A DNA stretch of 64,000 nt from Pinibacter aurantiacus (GCF_019130065.1 NZ_JAHSPG010000013.1:248001-312000); one strand, 5' to 3'. Positions 9,016 to 19,981 are shown, counted from the stretch's first letter. Notes: generated from the letters alone by a model not told the origin. Translations and numbers: made by a program.

Positions 9016-10002
9016 ATGAAATACATCCTTTCAACTTTTCTCACCCTTATGATAATAACTGCCTTTGCGCAAGATTGTACCAAAGAATCTCTCCGCAAAA
9101 AACCTGGTACCTGGAAAGAAGGGCCACAGGGTTCTATTCACGATGTCACTGCGGCTGACCTAATAAAAGAGAAAGCAGTAATGGCAACTATTCATAAAAT
9201 GATCACTACTAACTATACCCCAACCGGATGCCAGGTGGGGTACAGCAGTGGGTATGGCAAATATTCAGTTGCCGGTCAAAACTGGGTGGCTGATCCCTAT
9301 AATTATACAATGTATATTCTCAGGTATTTGTGTGACGGAAGTAGCACTGATAAATCAAAATACTATGTTGATCACTCTACTTCTACTAATGTAAGCATTA
9401 CTGCTAATGTGGTGTTCTCATTGAATAATCTCTATGCCGCAACTATTGCTCCGGACGAAGTAAGAAGCTATTTGAAATTGAAACAAAAGCCAGAGAAAAA
9501 AGAAGGCGTCTGGTATATGGGAGAAGAGGTGGTTGGTGATTATGGCACACCTGGTGAGATAAAAGAATATCGCTGGCTTATTACCTACAATGACACACTT
9601 CCCTTTTATTATGTAAGCCGTAAAGAATATTTACTGATACAAAAGAAGAGATTGGAGAAGTCGATACAGGAAGTTCCCAGCGAAAAAGAATACACCAACA
9701 AGTACCTCAATAATGTGAACGAATATTTAAAGAGGCCGGAAACCGAATTATCCCTCCCTGCTATTTGTATGTGGAATGAAGAGGAAAGATTTGAAAAATT
9801 TGTAGACGAGGGAACCCGTGGTTCTTTCTTCGCCGTAAAGCCCAATCTTGATTACTATCATAAGAAATTACCAAAATCTTCCCCGCAATTTTTTACCGTG
9901 GTGTATAAAATAGCAAAAGGCGATGCGGTATTTGCAGACAACTACGAAGCGATAAAAAAAGCCGTCGATTTTACAAAACTTAAAAACATGCTGGGGAAAT
10001 GA
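9016..10002 (+). CDS. Secreted protein of unknown function
   Basis: I do not recognise this 328-residue protein. The start chosen at 9016 gives a clean signal peptide (MKYILSTFLTLMIITAFAQ, cleavage near residue 19); an upstream in-frame ATG would put a polar tail before it. The mature part begins with a Cys (DCTKESL) and contains GTWKEGPQGSIHDVT, TGCQVGYSSGYGKY and an aromatic-rich middle (DPYNYTMYILRYLCDG). The C-terminal half is rich in Lys and Glu and probably helical. It is likely periplasmic or surface-exposed. It stands alone on the plus strand between the two PULs, about 140 bases after the candidate leader peptide. Confidence 0.75.
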   Translation: MKYILSTFLTLMIITAFAQDCTKESLRKKPGTWKEGPQGSIHDVTAADLIKEKAVMATIHKMITTNYTPTGCQVGYSSGYGKYSVAGQNWVADPYNYTMYILRYLCDGSSTDKSKYYVDHSTSTNVSITANVVFSLNNLYAATIAPDEVRSYLKLKQKPEKKEGVWYMGEEVVGDYGTPGEIKEYRWLITYNDTLPFYYVSRKEYLLIQKKRLEKSIQEVPSEKEYTNKYLNNVNEYLKRPETELSLPAICMWNEEERFEKFVDEGTRGSFFAVKPNLDYYHKKLPKSSPQFFTVVYKIAKGDAVFADNYEAIKKAVDFTKLKNMLGK

Positions 10003-10589
10003 ATGACCCTGAATTAAAAACATATTCAACCAACATAAGATGATGAAAACAATTTTGCCTCCCCGTCTTAAAACTATCGGCAAAGTCGTATCATTTGACG
10101 AAACACGACGTTAATTCATTGAACGAATAATATATAGTCGATTAGTTTCGTGTACCCTAGCGCAGGAGACAATTCAATTAACCTCACAACGCGCTTCCAA
10201 TAAAACTTTACGAAACGAGGCTAACCAGAGGGTATCAATAAACTCTTTCCATGGTCATGTGCCCGATTGAGTTTCTCAATTTTGTTATAAGATTAAATGA
10301 ATTAACGAAGGTATAGTTGCATATCTACAGAGTGCTTTACTACCGGACTGATCCTTAAGAAATATACATTTCATCGACTTTATCAATTGTTATTGCATAA
10401 CAGGCAACCCGTGTGTATCAATATGCGTCTTAACTATTAATACACAATATATTATCCTGTTATTAGGCACAACTGCTTACCCTCCATTTTCAAGTCACCT
10501 CGACCTTACAATGTGCCCGGCAATAAAATGTCTTGTCGACCTATAGCCTCCGCATCTACGCGTATTAGTTCGTATTTAAATATATTATT
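10003..10589. other. Gene-free stretch of about 590 bp
   Basis: No convincing gene is visible here on either strand. A 24-codon frame at 10040-10114 (MMKTILPPRLKTIG and on) begins just after the preceding gene and could be a decayed gene start. From about 10115 to 10560 the sequence has many short-range stops, no recognised repeat and no clear hairpin. It may be degraded DNA or a long 5' region of the T9SS protein gene. Confidence 0.5.
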
Positions 10590-13127
10590 ATGAATAAATT
10601 ATTACTCCTATCAACTGTCATGCTTATTATCACATCTACGGGTTTGGGACAGCGTTATTGGGTCGGTGCCGTGTCCACTGACTGGTCAAATAGTAGCAAC
10701 TGGTCAACGGTTTCCGGAGGTGCCGGGGGTGCCTCCGTACCAGGATCTGGCGACCTTGTTTTTATTGATGCAAATGCGCTGAACACCTGCATACTTGGTA
10801 CTATGGCTTCAGTAAGTCAGTTTAAAATAACAGGAGGTACATTCTCGTTTGGCGCATCCGGATCATTGACAGTTAACAGCACCTTCGATATGTTCGGCGG
10901 AAATTTCAACGCAGGCGCAGGATCACTTAACGTACCAGGCAATACTTTTACCCTTAGCGGAGGTACGTTTAACGCCGGCAGCTCCACCATCTCACTGGGC
11001 AAAAACATGGCCATACCTTCGCCTTCATCATTTGTGCCAGGCACTAGCAATTTTGTATTAAATGGTAATACACAACAAGATGTATTTATCGTTTCAACGT
11101 CGCAGTCGGGCCTTATGAACTTTTACAATCTAACCATCAACAAACCCGCTAACAGCCTTGTCAATTTTACTTCCGGTGCTGTAGACACTTTCCAGGTAAA
11201 TAATAGTCTGGCCCTCACAGCTGGCACCGTTTCCGGTTCAGGTTTTATAAAAATAGAAAAAGATGTATCAGCTGCATCAACCTTTGGTGGCTTTGGCATT
11301 TCCATTGCATGTACCGGGCCTAACCCAAGCGAGATACGACTTGATGCACCACTAGCCGTTACCGGAGTTTCAAATTTTGTTGGCATTGCTAAAAGTACCC
11401 CTGATGTTACTGTGTCTGTGTACCGGACAGCAGGCGCGGATGATACCATAAGAATTGGCAATTTTGATGCGAATTTTATTGTAAGAACAGGCATCATTCA
11501 ATTTCCAGGAAATCAGCCTATAGTTAGTCATTTCCAGAAAATACAAATTGAGCCGGGTGGCACCTTTAAATGCACCAGTAATTTCTTTTACAATGCAGGA
11601 CAACATATCAACCTCGGCGGCACATTTGATCCTAACAACGGCACGTATATTTTCAATTATTCACCGATCCCCGCGTTCACGCAGTTCACTAAACATCGGG
11701 AGAATTTTTACAACCTCATTGTGGATATTGCTGGCGGACAATTCAATCCTTCGCCAAATGATACGTTGACAATAAACGGCAACCTTATTTTAAGAACTGG
11801 TTTAATAACCGGACAAACTCAAAGCGCCTTTGATGTAAAGGGTGATGTTTCATTTGAAATGAACATGCAGCCCACGCAGGCACATACAAATCTTGTATTC
11901 TCTGGCATCACAGACCAGCAACTAAAATTTGACAACGGCGCCGAAGGAAACTGGAACGCGTCTGTAACGGTGAATAAACCATCTGGGAAATTGTTACTGC
12001 AATCACCATTCCTTATGGATGATTATGGATCGGGCAGCAATAATACTTTTACTTTCACCAAGGGTATCGTAAAGAGCTCTGCGGCCAATTACCTTTTATT
12101 TACCAATACAAACAATGCTGTTGGCGCCAGCAATGCCAGCTATGTAGATGGCCCCGTTCAATTTAAATGGTATGGTGATTTTACTTTCCCGATAGGTAAT
12201 GATGGATATTACGGCCCGGCAAAGATTACCAATTCCACTGCTGATAATATCATTACTGCACAATACTTTCACGAAAATCCCACACCACTTTATAATACGG
12301 CCTTGCTTGCGGCTACGTTGCAAAATGTAAGCACACGGGAATATTGGATGATTAGCAAAAGCGGAACATCCATTTCTCCTTTGATCTGGCTTTCATATGA
12401 CAACATTCGAAGCGGCGGAGTGACCGACGTTTCTAAATTAAGGGTTTCTCATTGGAACGGATCTTTGTGGACAGATGAAGGCAATGGCGGCAGTAGCTTA
12501 CCGTTTATTAGTGCCGGAAATATAATTTCATCTTTCAGCCCGTTTACACTGGCCTCGGTAGATAAAAATCCGAATCCACTTCCGTTACACTTTGTTAGTT
12601 TCAAAGCCACACTTACGCAGGATGGCACTCGCTTAGCATGGCAAACAGCCAATGAAATAAACAACAGTCACTTCAATATACAGCGTTCATCAAATGGTCT
12701 CATGTATGATAAAATAGGTCAGGTCACCGCGCAACATTCTGGCCTTAATTCGTATCGATATGCATACACGGACAGCAAAGTGCTTAAGGGAATTAATTAC
12801 TACCGCCTTGAACAAATTGACATTGATAGCACAAGAAAATATTCAGATGTCGTATGTATTTTCAATAATGAAAATGCCGTGAAAAGCCCTATCGTCGTTT
12901 TTCCTAATCCATCCAGCGGTTATGCATCCCTGCAATGCGTAATGTTTGCGGGAAAAAAAGTATTGCTTGAAATATTCAATGCCGCAGGACAGAAGCTTCA
13001 AAGTCAATGGATACAATTGGATGCGTCAGGAAAGTGGAGCTCCATTCATTTGTCTGCAGCTGGTTGCTACTTTATAAACTTAAGCTTTGATAATACTCTT
13101 TGCAAAGGGGCATTAATCATAAAATAA
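10590..13127 (+). CDS. Large T9SS-exported surface protein with beta-rich repeats
   Basis: This 845-residue protein has a signal peptide (cleavage near GLGQ20). It starts with the YWVGAVSTDWSNSSNWS motif that opens many Bacteroidota beta-strand-repeat surface proteins. Residues about 75-145 carry glycine-rich repeats (GGTFSFGASG, GGNFNAGAG, SGGTFNAGS) suggesting a right-handed beta-helix. Around 660-760 there is a fibronectin-like stretch (FNIQRSSNGLMYDKIG, YRYAYTD, GINYYRLEQID). The last 75 residues form a type A T9SS sorting domain (VVFPNPSSGYASL, FNAAGQKL, GCYFINLSF), which directs export and surface attachment. The function is unknown; adhesion or glycan binding is plausible. It ends at a strong terminator facing the xylan PUL. 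Confidence 0.85.
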   Translation: MNKLLLLSTVMLIITSTGLGQRYWVGAVSTDWSNSSNWSTVSGGAGGASVPGSGDLVFIDANALNTCILGTMASVSQFKITGGTFSFGASGSLTVNSTFDMFGGNFNAGAGSLNVPGNTFTLSGGTFNAGSSTISLGKNMAIPSPSSFVPGTSNFVLNGNTQQDVFIVSTSQSGLMNFYNLTINKPANSLVNFTSGAVDTFQVNNSLALTAGTVSGSGFIKIEKDVSAASTFGGFGISIACTGPNPSEIRLDAPLAVTGVSNFVGIAKSTPDVTVSVYRTAGADDTIRIGNFDANFIVRTGIIQFPGNQPIVSHFQKIQIEPGGTFKCTSNFFYNAGQHINLGGTFDPNNGTYIFNYSPIPAFTQFTKHRENFYNLIVDIAGGQFNPSPNDTLTINGNLILRTGLITGQTQSAFDVKGDVSFEMNMQPTQAHTNLVFSGITDQQLKFDNGAEGNWNASVTVNKPSGKLLLQSPFLMDDYGSGSNNTFTFTKGIVKSSAANYLLFTNTNNAVGASNASYVDGPVQFKWYGDFTFPIGNDGYYGPAKITNSTADNIITAQYFHENPTPLYNTALLAATLQNVSTREYWMISKSGTSISPLIWLSYDNIRSGGVTDVSKLRVSHWNGSLWTDEGNGGSSLPFISAGNIISSFSPFTLASVDKNPNPLPLHFVSFKATLTQDGTRLAWQTANEINNSHFNIQRSSNGLMYDKIGQVTAQHSGLNSYRYAYTDSKVLKGINYYRLEQIDIDSTRKYSDVVCIFNNENAVKSPIVVFPNPSSGYASLQCVMFAGKKVLLEIFNAAGQKLQSQWIQLDASGKWSSIHLSAAGCYFINLSFDNTLCKGALIIK

Positions 13128-13184
13128 TACTGACGGTTATTCTATTAAATCTAGACATTGCCTTTGAATGAAGGTTAAAATAAA

Positions 13185-13228
13185 TATTCCGTTAATGAGG
13201 TTGCCAAATAAACCTCATTAACGGAATA
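13185..13228. terminator. Strong bidirectional hairpin terminator
   Basis: A perfect 18-base inverted repeat has arms at 13185-13202 (TATTCCGTTAATGAGGTT) and 13211-13228 with an 8-base loop. It lies between two convergent genes (T9SS protein, plus; GH97, minus) and probably ends transcription from both sides. Confidence 0.8.
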
Positions 13229-13327
13229 CCGTCAGAACATCCCATTATTAAATTTAGTTTAGAGCATGAGTTCGTCTCGCAAAGCCTGTTAACAGACTTT
13301 GCCACTAAACAATGAGAATACCACGTT

Positions 13328-15178
13328 CTATTTAATCTTTTCTAACAGAACACAAGCCCCGCCTCCGGGAGCCAAATGAACCTTTATTTCCTGACCATAT
13401 GAAACAGTTTCATTCGTTACAATGTAACTTTCCTTATTGGTTCTAAAGTCCGCATCCTTTCCATCTTCTATAATCGTTGCTTTGTATTCTCCTTTATCAA
13501 GCATTGATAAGGGAATTGAAAGTGTTCTTGCATCTTCGTTTGTCGCTGCCGCAATTAACCATTTGTTATCTGCGGACTTTCTCGCCATTACGATATACTT
13601 CCCAATTTCTCCGCTCACGGTTTTACTTTCTTTCCATGGCATTTGTTCTGCACTAATGAACTTTAAGATTTGCGGATGTTTCAAATAGTTTTCAGGAATA
13701 TCCGGAATGATGGTTGTTCCTGAAAATACAATCAGTGTTCTGGCTGCTTCTGCCGTAATGGTTGAAGGAACAGGTGTGGGATTATCTACCCGGCCTTTTT
13801 GCATCATATCTACTACTCCATTGTCCATATCCAAGGGACCGGCCAGCATGTTTACATAAACAGCAGTCACAAATGTAGATGGCTGAAACACGCGATGAGC
13901 ATCGAGCTGTGAGTGGCAGTATTCTCTGGTGACAGCGTTTGGCCACGTTCGCATTTGTCCGTAAGGATGAACGGGACCGTCGTGGAAATCCACCAGTAAT
14001 TTATTCTCAGCACAAAGTTTTGTGATGAGCTGTGTGTGCTTGTTTTTCTCTTCGGGATTACCATTCATAAATCCATATTTTACGCCCACTGCCCCCCATT
14101 GACCATACTGCTTAATGGTTTGATCCAACGGATAGGCTTTACCACCAACATCGTTCAGATACAACCAAATGCCTATGCCCTTGGCCTGCGCATAATTAAG
14201 CAACTGGTGCACTTGTTCTATTTTGCCGCCCTTTAGCGGATCAGAATCTTTGTTAAACTCCGGGCCATACCAGTCAGCATCCAGCACGAGGCTTTTGATG
14301 TTATTACCCGCAGCAAAATCAACCATTCTTTTCCACGATGGCAAAGACATTTCATATTTAAATCCATTTACTTCCGCACCGTTAATGCGCCAATCCCAAA
14401 CAGCTACTCCAGGTTTAACCCACGAAAAATCCAGGCTCTTTGCAGGCTCTGGGTTCAGCAATTCTATTAGGTGAGAGTCTACCATTTTACCCGGCGTACT
14501 GCCAAACAATACCACGCGCCATGCTTTTGCCCGTTTGGAAGAGACCGTAAAATTTGTTGTTCCCTGATTTGCTTTCAATAGCAAAGGTTCGCCCGATTCA
14601 AGTTTTGCTTCATGTATTGCCATGTAATGATTGGAATCTGCTCTAATGGTCATTACAGGCATGCGAATTCCATTTGCATCCTTCAATTTCTCGGGACCTA
14701 TGTTCTTATTTTCTCCGTTGTAATACCAGGCGGTGTAGTTATCTGCAAAATTAAACTGGCTCAATTCTTTCTCTGCGTTGGCTCCTTCATACCTGAAAGC
14801 AAATCCATCATTATAAACCCTTATTCTTATTTTATATACTGCCCCATCAATAAGCGCTTCATTGTATTCGTCGGGTACAACGGCTCTCTTTCCCCACACA
14901 GGCTTCCACGTTTGCTTAACGTGTTTTAATGAAGATTGCAGCCAGTGGAATTTTCCAACACTTTCTAAACCGATAACAGACTGCTTGATCAATTGCTGCC
15001 CATTTGCAGTAAACCTATACCGTACATTGCCATTTGTTTCATTAACGGCTACTTTCAATTTTTTGTCGGGAGAGGTTATGGTAACCCTATGTTGAACCGG
15101 TTGACCATATAGTACTGCAAAGCATTTTACCGTGCACAAAAAACATATGAGTAAAATCTTTTTCAAAAAATTTTTCAT
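13328..15178 (-). CDS. GH97 alpha-glycosidase (alpha-galactosidase/alpha-glucosidase family)
   Basis: This is a secreted glycoside hydrolase of family 97, 616 residues, with a signal peptide at about 1-25. The N-terminal beta-sandwich covers about 28-255, the TIM barrel about 260-530, and a C-terminal sheet domain the rest. Family landmarks are GVAVWDWRING, LVLDADWYGPE, QMRTWPNAVTREY (acid Glu at about 419) and MLAGPLDMDNG. The position where retaining GH97 enzymes have their Asp nucleophile reads VKYGFM (Gly about 369), as in inverting members, and a His-Asp pair follows (VDFHDG, Asp about 400). In GH97 enzymes of complex xylan PULs the role is removal of galactose; here D-galactose or glucose side groups are both possible. 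It is the last gene of the PUL block, 84 bases after GH51. Confidence 0.88.
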   Translation of the reverse strand: MKNFLKKILLICFLCTVKCFAVLYGQPVQHRVTITSPDKKLKVAVNETNGNVRYRFTANGQQLIKQSVIGLESVGKFHWLQSSLKHVKQTWKPVWGKRAVVPDEYNEALIDGAVYKIRIRVYNDGFAFRYEGANAEKELSQFNFADNYTAWYYNGENKNIGPEKLKDANGIRMPVMTIRADSNHYMAIHEAKLESGEPLLLKANQGTTNFTVSSKRAKAWRVVLFGSTPGKMVDSHLIELLNPEPAKSLDFSWVKPGVAVWDWRINGAEVNGFKYEMSLPSWKRMVDFAAGNNIKSLVLDADWYGPEFNKDSDPLKGGKIEQVHQLLNYAQAKGIGIWLYLNDVGGKAYPLDQTIKQYGQWGAVGVKYGFMNGNPEEKNKHTQLITKLCAENKLLVDFHDGPVHPYGQMRTWPNAVTREYCHSQLDAHRVFQPSTFVTAVYVNMLAGPLDMDNGVVDMMQKGRVDNPTPVPSTITAEAARTLIVFSGTTIIPDIPENYLKHPQILKFISAEQMPWKESKTVSGEIGKYIVMARKSADNKWLIAAATNEDARTLSIPLSMLDKGEYKATIIEDGKDADFRTNKESYIVTNETVSYGQEIKVHLAPGGGACVLLEKIK

Positions 15179-15262
15179 TTTGCTATAAAGAGATCTATTT
15201 ACTTCTGATAGTGGCTAAATGCCATGCCGTATCCGAACCCGGCTGGTTGGCTGCCCCTTCTA

Positions 15263-17248
15263 CTATAATTTTCTTGTCTTAATTCTTACCACAGTCAGCG
15301 ACATTGGAGGTGCATCGTAGTTGAATTTCTTACCGACTGTAACTGTAGATTCAACCGGCGATATTGCCTCTTGCTTTTCCAATGAATTTTCTGCATTTGC
15401 ATTTCCCACAAGCACAATCTGCTGAGCATTTGATTGTATATTTTTAAATGCAGATAAATCTACGACGATCTTTTTTGTTTTGGATGAATCGTAATTTACC
15501 ACCTTCACAATCACATCACCTGTTTTACTATCCTGCACACAGGATGCAGCAAGTGCAGAATCGCGATCATCCTTTACAACAACATTGCCCACATAAGTGT
15601 CGCCAGCATTAGCTGAGAACAATTTTTGAACATAGTAATTTGGCGTTAAGCATATCGAAGCGTTGTCGAAAAAAATCATATCAGTGCCCCATTGGGTAAA
15701 TCCTTTCTTTGCAAGCATAGGCGCATATGACGCCATTCTTACCACATCCCCATTTCTTTCAAGTGCTGTCATGTATGCGGCTTCTGCAATGGCATTCCGC
15801 AACTTATTTCCCCATGACGCATATTCCCCGAGATAAACCTGTGTTGCATTTCGTTTATAACTGTCGTAACGGTGTTGATGTGTAATGAACCATTTCGGAT
15901 CAGTGTAATAATGCTCGTCAACTACAGGTATTTTAATTTCATTGGCTATTGCCCAGCCTTTATCAAAATCTTCACCATCAGGAGATGGCCCCACGGTTCC
16001 AACAATGATAATCTCGGGATGTTTGGATTTCAGTGCGTCAAAGATCATTTTAAAACGCTCCGCAAACTCCGGTGTTATTTTGTCTTCATTTCCAATACCA
16101 ATGTACTCTAAATGAAATGGTTCAGGATGGCCGGCTGCAGCTCGTTTCGCTCCCCACACAGACGTTGCTGGCCCGTTTGCCCATTCCACCAGGTTCAATA
16201 CTTCCTGCACATAAGCCTGCATTTCTTCCATAGGAATTGCTTTTTGTCCCGTGCCGCCTATGCGCCATGTACCACCTGTATTCTGGCAACTAACACCCGC
16301 AGGCAACACCGGCAAAGGCTTTGCACCAATGTCTTCACAGAACTGAAAGTATTCAAAATATCCGAGGCCGGCTGTTTGATGATAGCCCCATATATTTCTT
16401 TGTTGCACTCTTTGCTCAACAGGACCTATCGTATTCTCCCAACGATACATGTTGTTAAGGCCATCGCCATGTGCAAGACAACCTCCCGGAAAGCGAATAA
16501 ACTTTGGCTTCATATCTGCAAGCACTTGTGCCAAATCTGCCCTGAGTCCGTTGGGCCTGTTTTTAAACGTGTGTTCAGGAAAAAGAGAAACTTCATCAAC
16601 CGCTAATTTTCCTTCTGTAGTAGCTAATACTATCAGGTTGGCAGTGTCATAACTTGCTGAAGGTTGCAAGGAGGCAGTTTGCTTTTGCCATTCTTTTGAA
16701 TCAACAGTAAAACTGTCCGACGCAAGCAGTGCACCGCTTTTACTTTCAAGAATAACCTTCATCTTTATCGACTTGCCGGAAAGCAATTTTGCAAACATGG
16801 AAAATGAATACTTTTCTCCTGCTTTTATTACCATGCCGTCATATCCCGAATTTTTCATTCCGACACCTGAAAGGCCAGCGTATTTTGCTTCGTGTCCCAC
16901 ATGCTCAACATTCAAAACAACATAGTGAGGATTGTTGCGATGCACCGGTTCATTCGTTTCAACACTTAGTTGTCCATAAGAAAATCCTAGACATGCATAC
17001 TCCCAGTATGAAAGCGGGTTCCAGCCTGATCGTTCAGTAGGGCCATATTCAAACGAACGGTTTTGAACAAGCTCTGCATACAAACCGCCGTCAGCAGCAT
17101 AATTAATATCCTCGAAAAATAATCCGAAAAGATCCGGACTAATTTTCTTGCTATTCTTTGCAGTCTGTGCTTTTATATTATTAGAAACGAAACAGCAAAT
17201 GATGGCTGTGCTTAAAAACAACTTACGTGAAATGACATTAATAATCAT
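15263..17248 (-). CDS. GH51 alpha-L-arabinofuranosidase
   Basis: This is a secreted enzyme of 661 residues that removes arabinofuranose from arabinoxylan or arabinan. It has a signal peptide (cleavage near IKAQ28) and the GH51 opening DLFGLFFEDINYAADGGLY. A carbohydrate-binding-like insert (about 90-225) follows, then the TIM barrel with FIRFPGGCLAHG. The acid/base Glu is in YIGIGNEDK (about 388) and the nucleophile Glu is in PVVDEHYYTDP (about 445). A C-terminal beta-domain completes it. All catalytic residues are present and the length is normal for the secreted Bacteroidota type. Its upstream region shares TTGACACCTAT with the region before the sigma gene at 52611, hinting at common control. 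Confidence 0.93.
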   Translation of the reverse strand: MIINVISRKLFLSTAIICCFVSNNIKAQTAKNSKKISPDLFGLFFEDINYAADGGLYAELVQNRSFEYGPTERSGWNPLSYWEYACLGFSYGQLSVETNEPVHRNNPHYVVLNVEHVGHEAKYAGLSGVGMKNSGYDGMVIKAGEKYSFSMFAKLLSGKSIKMKVILESKSGALLASDSFTVDSKEWQKQTASLQPSASYDTANLIVLATTEGKLAVDEVSLFPEHTFKNRPNGLRADLAQVLADMKPKFIRFPGGCLAHGDGLNNMYRWENTIGPVEQRVQQRNIWGYHQTAGLGYFEYFQFCEDIGAKPLPVLPAGVSCQNTGGTWRIGGTGQKAIPMEEMQAYVQEVLNLVEWANGPATSVWGAKRAAAGHPEPFHLEYIGIGNEDKITPEFAERFKMIFDALKSKHPEIIIVGTVGPSPDGEDFDKGWAIANEIKIPVVDEHYYTDPKWFITHQHRYDSYKRNATQVYLGEYASWGNKLRNAIAEAAYMTALERNGDVVRMASYAPMLAKKGFTQWGTDMIFFDNASICLTPNYYVQKLFSANAGDTYVGNVVVKDDRDSALAASCVQDSKTGDVIVKVVNYDSSKTKKIVVDLSAFKNIQSNAQQIVLVGNANAENSLEKQEAISPVESTVTVGKKFNYDAPPMSLTVVRIKTRKL

Positions 17249-17436
17249 TTGGCAATGCTTGATTTATTTCGTGGCAAAGTAATTATTTATTGTCAAATTG
17301 ACACCTATAATTTTAAGAAGTCAAATGATAAAGAAACTCCGTAACGCACCAACATATACCGTCCAGTCGAACTGCTCGTTTTTATGTGCTTCTTTGTTAG
17401 TATGAAAAAAACTAAATACTAAATCGCCTCTGATAT

Positions 17437-19914
17437 TTAGTTTGCAACAAACTCGTATGTTCTTCCGGGCTGTGTGGAAATGTCATAAAGAAAGGTTTCC
17501 TTCAATGCAGGAAGTTTAACAGTTGCTTCCGATGAAATAACAGGTGACATAATTTTTTGTGTTTGATAAAAAACATTAGCGTTGTCTCCAACCGCTGTCT
17601 TTAACGCTTGTCCATTGTTTAGCTGCATTGTCACCGGAACTCTTACACGAAGGTTACCTCCTATTGTTGATTTGATCGTGACTTTTATTAGCTTGCCTTC
17701 TTTCCATTCCATGCGCACAATTTCGAAACCACCTCTCGCACGAAGTCCGGTAATACTTCCGTTTGGCCATGCGTCTGGTAATGCAGGCAATAAATGAATC
17801 GCTCCATCTGCGCTTTGCATCAGCATTTCCGTAATGCCGGATGTACAACCAAAGTTGCCATCAATTTGAAAAGGAGGATGTGCATCGAATAGATTGTTGT
17901 ACGTGCCACCACCACCTTCATTGGTACCAACAGGCGTCAATTGATTTTTTATGAGCTGGTACGCATGGTTGCCATCGAGCATGCGAGCCCACCAATTAAC
18001 CTTCCAGCCCATGCTCCAGCCGGTAGAAATATCGCCGCGTTGAATGAGTGTATTCTTTGCTGCGCTATATAATTCAGGCGTTCGAAACGCAGATATTTGA
18101 TTGGAAGGAAATAATCCATACAAATGTGAAATATGACGATGATTGTCTTTCGGATCATCAATGTCATCCAGCCATTCCTGCAACTGGCCATGCCTGCCTA
18201 TGTGCATAGGCGGCAATCGCTTTCGCAACGCACGAAGCGTGTCGGCAAAGGCAACATCCTTGCCTAAAATTTCAGCTGCATTGATTGCGTTTGAAAACAC
18301 ATCAAAAACAATTTGGTTCGTCATGGTTACACCTGCGTCCAGCGAAGAACCTTCATGTGCAGCCGGCGCATTTTCGGGCGACATGTCGGGACAAACAACC
18401 AGCCAATGATATTTTGGATGTTCCACTAAAAAGTCTGCGTAAAACATAGCGGCTCCTTTTAGTACATCATAAACATCTGACAAGAATTTTTTATCGCCAC
18501 TGTACTCATAGTGCTCCCACAAGTGCTGACTTGTCCAGCCACCACCGTTGTTCCATATGCCCCAGAAAGCACCATCTACCGCACCTGTAGCACGCCATAT
18601 ATCTGTGTTATGATGAGCCATCCATCCCCTTGCACCATACATGTCGTGAGCGGTTTGTTTTCCTGTTGCTGACATCTCTTTCACCATTTTCAGGAACGGT
18701 TCATGCAGTTCGGCAAGGTTTGTTTTTTCGGCTGGCCAATAGTTCATTTCTGCGTTTATGTTGATCGTGTACTTGCTATCCCAGGGAGGAAATAATTTAT
18801 TGTTCCATATCCCCTGCAAGTTGGCCGGCTGCCCTCCAGGTTGCGAAGAAGAGATCAATAGGTAACGACCATATTGATAGTACAGCGTAACAAGTGCCGG
18901 ATCATCGTTGTTGGCAAATGATTTCAAACGTTGGTCTGTCGGAAGCTTTGCTGCAGCTGTATTGCCAAGGTCAAGTTTAACCCTGTTAAAATATCGCTGG
19001 TAAGCTGCAACGTGCTCCTTATAAATTTGTGCAAATGTTTTGTTTTTTGCTTTATTAAGAAAACCTGCTGCTCTTTCAATTTCGTTTCCACTCAAATCGT
19101 TATAGCTATTAAAATTGGTAGCAATGGAAATATAGATCGTTGCTTCACTAGCATTTTTTACAGTGATTGAAGTATCCGTGAGTGCAATGGTGCCACCATT
19201 TGTTTTTATCTGTCCAAGTCCTCTGTATTTCACCATTCCCTTTATCCCTTCATGGTCGATGGTTGTTCCCGAAATACTTAGCTGCGTAGGATTCGTGGCT
19301 TTCACTACAGCGCCTGACATTGCTGCCACATAGTTTGCCGTAAAAGAAAGACTACCCGCCTTACTCGCTGTAAGATGAATTACAATTACCCTATCCGGCA
19401 ATGATGCAATTGCTTGTCTTGTGTACACAACATCGCCAACTTTATAAGTAGTGGTTGCAATTGCCTTTTCGATATCAAGCTCGCGGCTGTAGTCTGAATA
19501 ATGATCATGGCCGTCAAAATGTAATTGCAAATTTGCAACGGGCTCAAACATCTGCCCTTGCGATTTTTTGCTCACAATCACCTTGTTCGCGAGTTGCTCT
19601 GCTTGTTTCTGTTTGCCTTCAAATATTAAGCGTCGCATTTCCTCTAATGAATCAAGACACAGAGGGTTGTCATTGCGATTTGGGCCACCGCTCCAAACAG
19701 TATGTTCATTGAGTTGGATAATGTCGGTAGTAACATTTCCGTATACCATTGCTCCCAGCCTGCCGTTCCCTATGGGCAAAGCATTCTCCCATATCTCACC
19801 GGATGGATGATCGTACCAAAGTCTTAGCCTGTCACTATTTTGGGCACTGGCATTGCCAAGCTGAACCGTCAAAATACCAATTAGAATAACTTTGAAAACA
19901 GTTGCAAACTTCAT
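17437..19914 (-). CDS. GH95 alpha-L-fucosidase / alpha-L-galactosidase
   Basis: This 825-residue protein has a signal peptide (cleavage near ASAQ25). It matches GH95: N-terminal beta-domain with [20 protein letters not shown] and [17 protein letters not shown], then an alpha6/alpha6 barrel with [47 protein letters not shown] and the catalytic-region motif [16 protein letters not shown]. The family cleaves alpha-1,2-linked L-fucose; some members in xylan PULs act on L-galactose, which caps side chains of corn-type xylan. The second role fits this locus better because no fucosylated glycan genes are present, but sequence alone does not decide it. Confidence 0.93.
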   Translation of the reverse strand: MKFATVFKVILIGILTVQLGNASAQNSDRLRLWYDHPSGEIWENALPIGNGRLGAMVYGNVTTDIIQLNEHTVWSGGPNRNDNPLCLDSLEEMRRLIFEGKQKQAEQLANKVIVSKKSQGQMFEPVANLQLHFDGHDHYSDYSRELDIEKAIATTTYKVGDVVYTRQAIASLPDRVIVIHLTASKAGSLSFTANYVAAMSGAVVKATNPTQLSISGTTIDHEGIKGMVKYRGLGQIKTNGGTIALTDTSITVKNASEATIYISIATNFNSYNDLSGNEIERAAGFLNKAKNKTFAQIYKEHVAAYQRYFNRVKLDLGNTAAAKLPTDQRLKSFANNDDPALVTLYYQYGRYLLISSSQPGGQPANLQGIWNNKLFPPWDSKYTININAEMNYWPAEKTNLAELHEPFLKMVKEMSATGKQTAHDMYGARGWMAHHNTDIWRATGAVDGAFWGIWNNGGGWTSQHLWEHYEYSGDKKFLSDVYDVLKGAAMFYADFLVEHPKYHWLVVCPDMSPENAPAAHEGSSLDAGVTMTNQIVFDVFSNAINAAEILGKDVAFADTLRALRKRLPPMHIGRHGQLQEWLDDIDDPKDNHRHISHLYGLFPSNQISAFRTPELYSAAKNTLIQRGDISTGWSMGWKVNWWARMLDGNHAYQLIKNQLTPVGTNEGGGGTYNNLFDAHPPFQIDGNFGCTSGITEMLMQSADGAIHLLPALPDAWPNGSITGLRARGGFEIVRMEWKEGKLIKVTIKSTIGGNLRVRVPVTMQLNNGQALKTAVGDNANVFYQTQKIMSPVISSEATVKLPALKETFLYDISTQPGRTYEFVAN

Positions 19915-19981
19915 CGTTAGTTTTAGGTTTACTATCGTTTATTGCCTGATAAAAAACACTACCAATTCAAACTAGTACTAT

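Noticed and set aside
10040-10114. A 24-codon frame after the unknown secreted protein
   Set aside because: Too short, no family features; could be a decayed start but cannot be supported as a gene.
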